Origin: Hordeum vulgare subsp. vulgare
Lineage: Eukaryota > Streptophyta > Magnoliopsida > Poales > Poaceae
Length of the DNA: 64,000 nt
Direction of reading: 5' to 3'
Assembly: GCF_904849725.1 (NCBI RefSeq)
Contig: NC_058524.1
Location: 507,082,263-507,146,262, forward strand
Of this stretch, positions 23,613 through 34,252 are shown piece by piece (position 1 is the first letter of the stretch; the number at the start of each line of letters is the position of its first letter). Below the pieces are notes generated by a model that ran no database searches, was not told the origin of the DNA, and saw nothing but the letters and a program-made list of their open reading frames with translations. A program made the position numbers and the translations under genes.

Positions 23613-24266
23613 GTGGATAACCCTGGCGACTTTGCTTTGGTCGTGGCTCCCCAAGTCGGAGGATACACCCTTTCCAAAGTCCTCATGGATGGAGGCAGCA
23701 ACATTAACATCATGTACTTATATACCTTTCCAAGGATGAATCTCTTGGAGAAAGACTTGATGCCGTCGTCCACAGTCTTCCACGGCATCGTTCCCGGTAA
23801 GTCGGCGTATCTGATTGGGAGGATTAAACTTAACATGGCTTTTGGCACAGAGTCGAATTACAGGAGCGAGTCTCTCATGTTTGAGGTGGTCAAAATCAAG
23901 AGCCCCTACCACACGTTTTTTGGAAGGCCGGCTTACACCAGATTCATGGCCCGCCCATGTTATGTTTATCTCAAGCGCAAAATGCCTGGTCCTAAGGGAC
24001 CTATTACGATCAGTGGAGATAGGAAGATAGCCCAAGAGTGCGAAGAGGGAGACGCGGCTTATGCCGAGTCGGCTTGCGCGGCAGAAGAGCTCAAGTTTCA
24101 CCAAGCCAATGTTGATCCGGCAGACATGACGCCGCTCAAGAGACCAACAATCGACTCGGAGCCGCCTCTCAAGTTTAAACCAACGGACAACACCAAGGTC
24201 ATAGACTTCACGCCTGGCGACTCAAAAAAGCATTTCACTATTGGTTCGGGTCTGGATCCCAAATAG
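23613..24266 (+). pseudogene. T2 protease domain
   Basis: Open for 217 codons to a stop at 24264-24266. KVLMDGGSNINIMY carries the D-G-G-S active site (aspartate codon 23688-23690) typical of Tat proteases, where other families have D-T/S-G. The segment continues with SPYHTFFGRPAYTRFMA, a conserved block after the protease. The role is cleavage of the polyprotein. The stop separates it from reverse transcriptase in the same pol unit. Confidence 0.85.
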
Positions 24267-25650
24267 GAAAGCGCGCTAATCGAATTCATCTATGAGAATC
24301 GGGACGTCTTCGCATGGAAACCTTCTGACATGCCAGGTGTACCGAGAGAATTCGCTGAGCACCATCTTAATACCGACCCCAAAGTAAAGCTGGTCCGGCA
24401 GTACATTTGCAGGTTTAATGAGGAGGGACATAAGGCAATCGGAGAGGAAGTCGCCCGACTTCTGGCCGCCGGGTTCATCATCGAGGTTTTCCATCCTGAA
24501 TGGTTGGCTAATCCGGTCCTGGTGCTAAAAAAGAACGACACTTTCCGTATGTGCATCGACTACACTGACCTCAACAGAGCATGTCCAAAGGATCCCTTCG
24601 CCCTTCCCCGCATTGATCAAATCATTGACTCGACGGTGGGTTGCGAGCGTTTGTGTTTCTTGGACGCTTATTCAGGTTATCACCAGATCAAGATGGCGGT
24701 GGCAGACCATGAGAAAACATCCTTCATAACCCCCTTCGGAGCCTTCTATTACATGTCTATGTCGTTCGGGGGTGACTTATCAGTGTTGCTTCCAAAATTG
24801 TGTGCATAACCAGATCGGTTCCAATGTCCACGCTTATGTGGACGACATCGTAGTCAGATCTCAGAAGAAAGAGTCGCTCTTGGAGGATCTCAAGGAGACT
24901 TTTGACAACTTGCGCGTCTACCAGATGAGGGTTAACCCCACCAAGTGTGTGTTTGGTGTTCCTGCAGGAAAGTTATTGGGTTTTCTGGTGTCAGGACGCG
25001 GCATTGAAGCTCACCCGAACAAAATCGAAGTGATTACTTCGCTAGGAAATCCGACTAATAGTAACCAAGTCCAGCGCATGGAGGGTCGTATCGCGGCTCT
25101 AAGTCGCTTTATAAGTCGCCTTGGGGAGAAGGCCATCCCTCTCTATCGGCTGCTCAAGAAAACTGATCAGTTCGTATGGACGGACTAAGCCAACGAAGCC
25201 TTTGAAGCCTTGAAGCGACAATTGGTTAAGCCGCCAGTATTGGCGGCTCCGATGGATAAGGAGCCTATGCTTTTGTACATCGCGTCCAATTCCAAGGAAG
25301 TGAGTGTAGCAGTGGTTGTCGAGCGGAAGGAAGAAGGAAAGGAATACCCGGTTCAGCAACCAGTGTATTTTATCAACGAAGTCCTGACCCTCTCGAAACA
25401 ACGCTGCCCGCATTGGCAGAAGCTGGTCTTTGGGGTGTTTATGGCGAGTCGGAAGCTGAAGCACTACTTCCAAGAACATCCCATCACGGTAGTCAGTTCT
25501 GCCCCCCTTGGTGACTTTATACAAAATCGAGAAGCAATAGGACGGATTGCTAAGTGGGCCATTGAGTTGGGGCCTCATCACGTGCGATATACTCTCCGTA
25601 CGGACATTAAGTCTCAAGCACTAGTGGATTTCATCAACGATTGGACCGAG
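24267..25650 (+). pseudogene. T2 reverse transcriptase and RNase H, frameshifted
   Basis: The first half (24330-24770) has LVLKKNDTFRMCIDYTDLNR and CFLDAYSGYHQI. A frameshift near 24765 breaks the SFGGDLSVLLPKL part. The second half (from 24772) includes HAYVDDIVVRSQKKE with YVDD at 24835-24846, then the thumb, up to a stop at 25186-25188. The RNase H follows in the next open stretch (FEALKRQLVKPPVLAAPMDK, then VYFINEVLTLSKQRCPHWQK). The role is copying RNA to DNA and removing the RNA. Confidence 0.88.
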
Positions 25651-26229
25651 TTGCAAATTCCAGAGAATAGGCCCGATCACACCTATTGGACCATCTATTT
25701 CGACGGATCCATACAGTTGGAAGGCTCGGGGGCTGGTGTGGTGATAACCTTGCCTCAAGGTGACAAATTTTGTTGTGTCCTCCGGCTCATGTTTCCATGT
25801 ACCAACAACGCAGCAGAGTATGAAGCCTTGCTCCATGGATTGCGACTCGCCAAAGAGATGAATTTCATGCGAGTCAGATGTCTGGGCGACTCAGATTTGG
25901 TGGCGCAGCAGGTTTCTGGCACCTGGGATTCTAGAGATCCCTTGATGGCGGCTTATAGGCGAGTTGTGTCGGATGTAGAGGGTCACTTTCATGGTTATCA
26001 ATTGGATCACATCGACCGACGACTCAATGAAGCAGCGGATGCTCTTTCCCATATTGGTTCACAACGTAAGGCGGTTCCTCCCAATGTCTTTTTGGATGTA
26101 TTACATAACCCTTCGATGAAGCTACCTTCAGAGGAAGACTTGGCGGTGCCGGACCCCGAGTCTCAACTTGTGGCGGCTCTTCGTGCCACTCCGGATTGGG
26201 CGATTCCCTACATGGCGTATCTCACATGA
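25651..26229 (+). pseudogene. T2 second (archaeal-type) RNase H domain
   Basis: Continues in the same open frame as the first RNase H (25210-26229). YWTIYFDGSIQLEGSGAGVV, NNAAEYEALLHGLRLAKEM, RCLGDSDLVAQQVSG and LNEAADALSHI supply the D, E, D and D positions of an RNase H fold. This extra domain is a hallmark of the Tat lineage. All four acidic positions appear to be kept. The frame ends at TGA 26227-26229, which cuts it off from integrase. Confidence 0.85.
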
Positions 26230-27370
26230 GGCGAGTTACCCGCATATGAGTTATTGGCTTGCCAAATCGTCCATCGGTGCAAATCCATGGTCATACACAA
26301 CGGTGAGTTGCACAAGCGAAGCACCTCAGGGGTATTTCAAAGGTGTGTCTCTTATGAAGAAGGATGTATGATCCTTGGTCTCTAAGGATTTTCGACATGG
26401 GTTTTACTGTTGATAGTTCATGCAGACGCGGAAGAGATAGTTCGCCGATGTGATGGTTGCCAGAAATTTGGGTGTCAGATGCACGTACCGGCTCACGAGT
26501 TGCGGATGATCCCAATCACTTGGCCGTTTGCAGTCTGGGGGATAGACATGGTTGGTCCTATCAAGATGTCGTCCAATAAAAAGACTCACCTATTGATGGT
26601 GGTTGACAAGTTTACTAAGTGGGTTGAGGAAGAGCCCGTTAGTAGCTTTGACGCAGATACGGCTGTCAAATTCTTGAAAAAATTGATTTTCTGGTTTGGA
26701 TACCCTCATAGTATCATTACTGACAATGGTACTAATCTATCGAAGGGCGCATTGCAAGAGTTTTGCAGTCGAGAGCATATCCGGCTTGACGTTTCTGCAC
26801 TTGCACATCCCCAGTCTAATGGGCAGGCAGAAAGGGAGAATCAGGAAATACTGCGGGGAATCAAGCCCCGGCTTATGGTACCTTTGGAGCGTACTCTAGG
26901 ATGTTAGGTGGAAGAGTTGCCCTCGGTATTATGGAGCATCATGACCACCCCCAACCGCTCCACGGGTTTTACTCCTTTCTTTCTAGTATACAGGGCAGAA
27001 GTGGTGTTGCCAAGTGACATTCGACACGATTCACCACGAGTCGCCGCCTATGTGGAGCAGGACAATGAGTTGGCACGACAAGATTCGTTGGACGCTTTGG
27101 AGGAAGAGCGAGACTTGGCTGCGTCGTGATCGGCGATCTATCAACAAGACTTGCGATGCTACCACAGCCGACGTGTCAAGACCTGGACTTTTCAAGAGGG
27201 TGACTTAGTGCTCGGTTGAATCAAGATCACACTCGTATGCATAAGTTATCACCTAGATGGGAAGGACAGTTTGTCATCAGCAAGAATCTTCGGAACGGCT
27301 CGTACTACTTGGTGGATTTTCGCCCAGATAGGCCAACTACAGAGGTTGAGACAACTCGCTCATAGAATAT
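26230..27370 (+). pseudogene. T2 integrase, broken
   Basis: The zinc-finger part is damaged (26230-26410, with stops and shifts), though RRCDGCQKFG of its C-X2-C end is visible. The core (26410-26907) has WGIDMVGPIKMSSNKKTHLL, SIITDNGTNLSKGA and SNGQAERENQEI, giving D, D and E. A stop at 26905-26907 is followed in frame by VEELPSVLWSIMTTPNRST and, after TGA 27127-27129, the C-terminal domain (FQEGDLVL) in damaged form. Confidence 0.87.
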
Positions 27371-28593
27371 AGCCCACCCGCGGCCTTACTACACCTAGAG
27401 CCATGGGCTCATTTCTTTTTTACATATCTCAGAACTTTTAATCTTTTATTTATAAAGCAATAAAGCCGGCACCCACGAACTTCGGGGTCCTTTGCCGTTT
27501 CACCTTCTGGAAAGCATGAGTCTTTATTGTTCTCTGAGTCGTTCAAACATGGACGCTATCAGTACCAAAGAGCATAAGTCGCCATGATGCACTTATTTCA
27601 AAACTGGGTACTGATAAGCCAAAGAGGACCAGTCACCATGTTGCACGGTTCAAACATGGGCGCCTTATATGATTTTGAGAATTAAGCCGACTTACTTGGG
27701 GCTACAAGTTCGCAAGTCGTTTTGCAGTAAAAGCAGACACGCTTCTGCAATCCTATGTCCGACTTTTCCCTAATCATAGGTCACTTGGGGGCTTCCACTC
27801 ACTGAGTTCAGCCTGAATACCCTCTTGGCTAGATTAAAATTACCGCATTACAAATGGTTATAGTGGACTATGTGTTGGACAAGTCGCCGCATGTACCTAT
27901 GTACTCTGGGCTAGTCAATCCGTTATTTGGACCCTGAACTCACCTGGGTTAAAACATACAAGGTACCGACCGGAGCCACGCATGGAAAGTAGAGAAACCA
28001 TTGGTTCACTGAAGCTGCTTCACTCATGCTTGACTCGCGCCTGATCAATCGGTCTAAACAATATGGGATGTTGCAAAAGCCTTCTTGGGGTAACACTAGA
28101 GTTTTGCAAACTCGTCTTATCCTGTCGCGGCTCATTGAGCCGACGAATTTTATATCTTGATGGCACAACCACAAGTTTTCATAACATCCATGTGTAACTC
28201 GCCGACACTCATTGAGTCGGCCTTTGTTCATAACTCGTCGCGACTCATCGGGCCGGTTTTTAACTACTATTTGCCATAACCCAGGGGGCTGGTTTACCTT
28301 CTGCCATAACTCACTGAGTCGGCTTATGTTTTTCCTAACACACATGTTGAAGGCTTTTATGTCAAACTATGACACTTCCTTGCTTATCAAGTCGAAGGAT
28401 TGTAAAGGGCGATTCAGGATACACTAAAGAGATAAATTATTCAGGAATATCAAGCAAAAGTCATGGGCGACAAACTGTTTCCCTACAAATTTAACAAACT
28501 ATTACATGGCTCACACGGCCAGGTCGGACGTCATCTCCCGATAAAGAAAAGACTAGATTGTCTTTTAAGGCAATGATTACATCTTGAGAAGAC
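27371..28593 (+). other. T2 spacer after pol
   Basis: Non-coding. It holds diverged repeats with ACTCATTGAGTCGG and AAGTCGCC motifs (27590-28330). Pol sense coding ends on the left and the antisense gene ends on the right, so transcripts would converge here. Confidence 0.6.
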
Positions 28594-29011
28594 TCAAGCC
28601 GCCTCTGGGTCACTTTGCCTAGAGCTCTCTCCGCCTTCAATTTGTAAGTCGCCCAGCTTCCAGTTACACATGGATAAGGCGACGAACTCATCTTCATCAT
28701 TACGGAAGATGGACAGATCTACATCAAGGTCAAAGGGATTCTTGGGCCGGCGAGGAGCCAAGCTAGTAATTTCGTATGAGGGAGGAGTCACCTTCTTCTT
28801 ACTATCATCATACGTGGCTTGGTATTTGTTTAAATCCAAGCAGGCTGCAAGTTGAGTCGCCGGAAAGTGGGATTCCTTGATTACTCGGTGGTAGCCATCC
28901 TTGGTGAACTCTGACCCGTCGTCTTTCAGTTCAGGATAGCCAGCAGCTACCTCCTCTGGTTTCAACTCGGGAGCATTGGCCAAACACCGGCTTAGGGTAT
29001 TCAGGGCTCCC
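28594..29011 (-). pseudogene. T2 antisense gene, C-terminal segment
   Basis: Minus-strand frame open from 29011 to the stop at 28594-28596. It contains CLANAPELKPEEVAAGYPEL, then DGYHRVIKESHFPATQLAAC, and ends with acidic NDEDEFVALSMCNWKLGDLQ. This is the C-terminal part of the antisense gene whose other parts lie at 35799-36291 and 54975-57731; S2 cut it between 29011 and 35799. Its role is unknown. The whole gene is described at 55546-57731. Confidence 0.75.
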
Positions 29012-30556
29012 TGCTACTTCTCACACAACAACGCCAGAAATTGACACGTTGACGGAGACTTGCTTGCATTGGTTTTTCCCTTGAAGAGGAAAGGGTGATG
29101 CAGCAAAGGAGCAGTAAGTATTTCCCTCAGTTCGAGAAACAAGGTATTGATCCAGTAGGAGGGTCTCGTCAAGTCCAGAGTACCTGCGCAAACACAAACG
29201 AGCTTCCACCCAACGCTTCAAAGGGGTTGTCAATCCCTTCAAGATTGTTTGCAAAGTGAGATCTGAAGGCGGAAAGTGCAACGAAGTAAAAAGTATAAGG
29301 CTGAAAATATGGTGTGGAGTAGACCCGGGGGCCATAGTGTTCACTAGAGGCTTCTCTCAAAATAGCAAATATCACGGTGGGTGAACAAATTACTGTCGAG
29401 CAATTGATAGAACCGCGCAAAGTCATGACGATATCTAAGGCAATGATCATACATATAGGCATCACGTCCGAGACAAGTAGACCGATACTTTCTGCATCTA
29501 CTACTATTACTCCACACATCGACCGCTATCCACCATGCATCTAGTGTATTGAGTTCATGACGAACAGAGTAACGTCTTAAGCAAGATGACATGATGTAGA
29601 GGGATAATCTCAAACCAATGATGAAAACCCCATCTTTTTACTCTTGATGGCAACAACACGATGTGTGCCTCGCTACCCCTTTCTGTCACTTGGTGAGGTC
29701 ACCGCACGGTATGAACTCAAAACCAAGCACTTCTCCCATTGCAAGAATCATAGATCTAGTTCGCCAAACAAAACCCACAACTCGAAGAGAATTACAAGGA
29801 TATGAAATCATGCATAAGAGAAATCAGAAGAAACTCAAATAAGATTCATAGATAAACTTATCATAAATCCACAATTCATCAGATCTCGACAAACACACCG
29901 CAAAAGAAGATTACATCGGATAGATCTCCGTGAAGATCATGGAGAACTTTGTATTGAAGATCCAAGAGAGAGAAGAAGCCATCTAGTTACTAGCTATGGA
30001 CCCGTAGGTCTATGGTGAACTACTCACACATCATCGGAGAGGTCATGGTGTTGATGAAGAAGCCCTTCGTATCCGAATCCCCCTCCGACAGGGCACCAGA
30101 ACGTGCCCCAGATGGGATCATGTGGAGATAGAAGCTTGCGGCGGCGGAAAAGTACTTTTGATGATATCTTGATTTTTTCTGGAATTTTTGGGGATATATA
30201 GGCGCAAAACCTAGGGCAAAGGGGCCTCAGGGAGCCCACAAGCAAGGGGGCCACGGGCCCCCCTGGCCGTACCATGAGGGCTTGTGGGGTCCCTGGTGGC
30301 TCCCTGCCCTGATTCTCCGGCTCTCCGATCTTTCTCTGTTCCGGAAAAATCTTTTTGGAAGTTTCATTCCGTTTGGACTACGTTCAAAATCCTCCTCTAA
30401 AAGGGGTCAAAAACATGGAAAAATAGGAACTGACACTTGGCACTGAGTTAATAAGTTAGTCCCAAAAAATATATAAAAGGCATACAAAACATCCAAAGTT
30501 TCACAAGATAATAGCATGAAACCGTCAAAAATTATAGATACGTTGGAGACGTATCA
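29012..30556 (-). repeat. 3' LTR of S2 (1545 bp)
   Basis: On the + strand begins TGCTACTTCTCACAC and ends GAGACGTATCA, next to the polypurine tract. Minus-strand frames inside recur in the other LTR. Confidence 0.93.
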
Positions 30557-30573
30557 AGCATCCCCAAGCTTAA
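30557..30573 (-). other. Polypurine tract of S2
   Basis: On the minus strand, TTAAGCTTGGGGATGCT directly precedes the 3' LTR; the same sequence precedes the LTR of P1. Confidence 0.8.
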
Positions 30574-32311
30574 CTCCTCCTCGTCCTCGAGTAGGGAAGT
30601 GATAAAGAATGAATTTTTGATGTGGAACTACCAAGCATAGTTGTCCTTTGCAACTTCTTTCACGTGACATGAATGTTCAGATATGTAAGATTCGAAACAA
30701 TAGTTTGATATTGACATGAAAACAATAATACTTCAAGCAAACTAGCAAGGTAATCATGAACTTTCAAAATAACAAGGCCAAGGAAAGTTATACCTACAAA
30801 ATCATATACTCTGGCTATGCTCCATCATCCTCACACAACTAGTGTAAATCATGCACAACCCTAGTATTGGCCAAGTAATTATTTTCGCACTCTTACTTTC
30901 TCAAAAAATTTATAACTATCACGCAATACATGAGCGTGAGCCACGGATATAGCACTATAAGTGGAATAGAGTGTGGTGGTGGTTGTGAGACAAAAAGGAG
31001 GAGATGGTCACATTGACTCGGCATATCAAACGGCTATGGCGATGCCCATTAATAGATATCAATGTGAATGAGTAGGGATTGCCATACAAGAGATGCACTA
31101 GAGATATAAGTACGTGAAAGCTCAAAAGGAGAACTAGTGGGTGTGCATCCAACTTGCTTGCTCACGAAGACCTAGGGCAATTTTGAGGAAGTCCATCATT
31201 GGAATATACAAGCCAAGTTATATAATGAAGATTCCCACTAGCATATGGTAGTGACAAAGCAAGAAGCTCTCAATCATGAAGAACATGGTGCTATTATGAA
31301 GCACAAGTGTAGAAAAAGATAGTAGCATTGTCCCTTCTCTCTTTTTCTCTCTTTTTTTTATTTGGGCACTTGGGTCTCTTTTTTCTCTTTTCTTTTTTTA
31401 TTTGGGCTCTTTGGCCTTTTTTTAATTTCCTCACATGGGATAATGCTCTAATAATGATGATCATCACACTTTTATTTACTCCTAGCTCAAAGCTTAGAAC
31501 GATGATGACTCCATAGGAAATGCCTCCGGAAGTGTACTGGGATGTGCAACGATCTAGAATGGCGTATGACATTGAAACATCTCGCTAGCTATCTTATGAT
31601 CATGCAATGGCAATATGAGAGTGACGACACAAGTCATGAGACGGAACAGGTGGAGTTGCATGGCAATATATCTCGGAATGGCTGTGAAAATGCCATAGTA
31701 GGTAGGTATGGTAGCTGTTTTGAGGAAGGCATATGGTAGGTTTGTGCACCGACGAGAATTGCGTGGCACTAGAGAGGCTAGCAACGGTGGAACGTGAAAG
31801 TGCATCTATAACATGGACTCGCATTAGTCATGAAGAACTCACATACTTGTTGCGAAAGTTTTTATTAGTAATCGAAACAAAGTGCTAAACGCATACTCCT
31901 AGTGGAAGGGTTGGTAGGTGTTAACCATCGCGCGATCCCGACCTCAACACAATGGATGACAATCAATAGATCAATTATGCTCCGACTTCCTAACATAGCG
32001 GTTCACCATACGTGCATGCTACGGGAATCACTAACTTCAACACAAGTATTTCTAGATTCACAACACCCTACTAACATCGCTCTTAATATTACCAAATCCA
32101 CGTCTCAAAACTAATTGAGGGGAATCAAGACTTCTCTTTCTACTCAATGCACATGAAGATGGAGGTTTTTGCATCCTATTTGGTACCTATAACCTTTGGG
32201 ACTACTTTCATAGCATAAGCCAAGTACCAAGTCACGCACCGCCGTGCTCTAAAAGATATAAGTGAAGCACATATAGCAAAAGTATCTAGCTCAAAAGATA
32301 TAAGTGAAGCA
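30574..32311 (-). other. S2 3' internal spacer
   Basis: Matches the P1 spacer in its first part. A pyrimidine-rich direct repeat (CTTTTTTTATTTGGGC type) lies at 31330-31420. No convincing gene; the basic Lys-rich minus-strand frame 31294-31572 is a translation of that repeat. Confidence 0.6.
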
Positions 32312-32635
32312 CTATGAGCATTCTAGCAAAATCACGATGAGTGCATGTCTCTCTCTCTCAAAAAGGTGTGCAGCAAGGATGATTGTGACACAACAAAAAG
32401 AAAAGAATCCTAAGATACAAGACGCTCCAAGCAAAACACATATCATGTGGTGAATAAAAATATAGCTCCAAGTAATGTTACCTATGGGTTGAAGACGAAA
32501 TAGGGGATGCCTTCCCGAGGCATCCCCAAGCTTAGGCTTTTTGTTGTCCTTGAATTTGGCTTGGGATGCCTTGGGCATCCCCAAGCTTGAGCTCTTTCCA
32601 CTCCTTATCTCTTTGTCCATGAGAACATCACCCAA
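32312..32635 (-). other. S2 small frame with duplicated polypurine-like motif
   Basis: A 107-codon minus-strand frame with MPKASQAKFKDNKKPKLGDA in its N-terminal part. Twice (near 32519 and 32577) it contains the AAGCTTGGGGATGC sequence of the polypurine tract, read as KLGDA or similar. The C-terminal part is hydrophobic. Whether it is translated is unclear. Confidence 0.35.
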
Positions 32636-33243
32636 AACTTGAAAACTTCACAACACAAAACTTAAACAGAAACTCGTGATAACATTAGCAGAAGAAAACA
32701 AACTACCACTTCTTTTGGTACTGTAGCAAACTTGAATTCTATCTATATTGGTGTTGGGCTACTGTATTCTCACTTTTCCATGGCTAGTACCCCCCGATAC
32801 TAACCATAGTTTCATCAAAACAAGCAACCAACTCAACAAAAATAGAATCTGTCAAAAACAGACCAGTCTGTAGAAATCGGTATACTTCGTGTACTTATAT
32901 ACCTCAAAAAATCTGAAAATTTGTGAATGCCTGGGCAAAAGGCATATCAACCAGTAGCCAAAAGAATCAACTCAAAATCTCTTTCTGAATAAAAATGAAA
33001 AATCATGTCGTGAGCGAACAGTTTCTGTCTTTTTCCAGCAGGATCAAACAACCATTACCAAGACTAGTCATAAAGGTTTTGCTTGGCTGAAACACAAAAA
33101 GAAACACAAAAAACACAATCACAACAGAATTATGATGGTGTGGACGCAACAAAACAGAAATAAAAAGAAAAATTCATTGGGTTGCCTCCCAACAAGCGCT
33201 ATTGTTTGACGCCCTTAGCTAGGCATTGATAATTCAATGATGC
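32636..33243 (-). other. S2 internal sequence, no gene seen
   Basis: A-rich non-coding sequence with no recognised feature, between the small frame and the 249-codon ORF. Confidence 0.5.
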
Positions 33244-33993
33244 TCACACAAAAGACAAGAATTGAAGCACAACGAGAGCATCATAAAGCATGTGAAAATC
33301 ACATCTAAGTCTAACATACTTCCTATGCATAGGCATTTTATAGCAAAACAGATTTTCAAGACAACCAATAGTTACCATATGCAAGGAAGAAGAAAGAGAC
33401 AATAGCAATCTCAACATATCGAGAGGTGATTTAGTGATATGAAAGTTTCTACCACCATATTTTCCTCTCTCATAATAATTACATGTGGGATCATATTCGA
33501 ATTCAACAATGTAACTATCACATAGGATATTCTTTTCATGACCCACATGCATGCAAAGTTGACGCTCTTCAAAAATAGTGGGATTATCATCAACTAAAGT
33601 CATGACTTCTCCAAACCCACTTTCAATAATATTGCAAATATCATATTCATCATGAGGCTTAAACAAACTTTCATGATCATAAGAAAAATCATCGCCCCAC
33701 TCATGAACATTGCAACAAGTAGGGGACATAGCAAAACTAGCATCCCCAAGCTTAGGGTTTTGCATATCTTTAGCATGATTGTCACTAACTGAATTTATAG
33801 TGAAACCATTGCAATCATGCTTTTCGTCCAAGGAGCCCTCGTGAATCACATCATAAATTTCTTCCTCACAATTTTCAGATTCATGCATCTCAAGCAAAAC
33901 TCCATAAAGATAGTCAACTGCACTCAACTCACTAGCAATTGGATCAACATAATTGGATCTCTTAAAGAGATTAGCAAGTGGATGAGGATCCAT
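33244..33993 (-). CDS. Unknown 249-codon ORF of non-autonomous element S2
   Basis: Starts at ATG 33991-33993 (MDPHPLANLFKRSNYVDPIA) and ends at 33244-33246, with no break. The N-terminal half is acidic (EMHESENCEEEIYDVIHE). The middle is Cys- and His-containing (SPTCCNVHEWGDD, CMHVGHEKNILCDSYIVEFE, CNYYERGKYGGRNFH). The C-terminal 60 residues are hydrophobic and Leu-rich (SPLDMLRLLLSLSSSLHMV). I know of no domain that fits. The protein looks like those often annotated as hypothetical in wheat. It is the only long ORF in the element and lies where gag would be, so a role in the element's cycle, such as packaging, is conceivable but unproven. It contains KLGDA, encoded by a copy of the polypurine-tract sequence near 33742-33756. 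Confidence 0.6.
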   Translation of the reverse strand: MDPHPLANLFKRSNYVDPIASELSAVDYLYGVLLEMHESENCEEEIYDVIHEGSLDEKHDCNGFTINSVSDNHAKDMQNPKLGDASFAMSPTCCNVHEWGDDFSYDHESLFKPHDEYDICNIIESGFGEVMTLVDDNPTIFEERQLCMHVGHEKNILCDSYIVEFEYDPTCNYYERGKYGGRNFHITKSPLDMLRLLLSLSSSLHMVTIGCLENLFCYKMPMHRKYVRLRCDFHMLYDALVVLQFLSFV

Positions 33994-34223
33994 ATCACTA
34001 GATTTTCAGCAAGCGAAGATGCAAGCATATTGAAGGCACATGGCACACAAGCGAACAGAAAGCAAGCGAGAGAAAAGGGCGAAAGAAAAGGAAAACGGAA
34101 AAGGCAAACGAAAAAGGAAAATTGGTGAAGTGGGGGAGAGGAAAACGAGAGGCAACTCGCAAACAAAGTAAATGCAAGAGATGAGTTTGCGACACCTACT
34201 TGGATGAGTTCTTAACTTGATCC
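33994..34223 (-). other. S2 leader
   Basis: Purine-rich on the + strand (AGAAAAGGGCGAAAGAAAAGG type); includes AATGCAAGAGATGAGTTTGC, which matches the M1 leader near 16690-16710. This supports common descent with M1. Confidence 0.65.
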
Positions 34224-34241
34224 TCCCCGGCAACGGCGCCA
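34224..34241 (-). other. Primer binding site of S2 (tRNA-Asp)
   Basis: Same 18-nt sequence as in M1, TGGCGCCGTTGCCGGGGA on the minus strand, 11 bp from the LTR. Confidence 0.88.
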
Positions 34242-34252
34242 GAAATTCTTCT

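Noticed and set aside
31294..31572. Basic Lys-rich minus-strand frame in S2
   Set aside because: It reads a pyrimidine-rich direct repeat; no homology expected.
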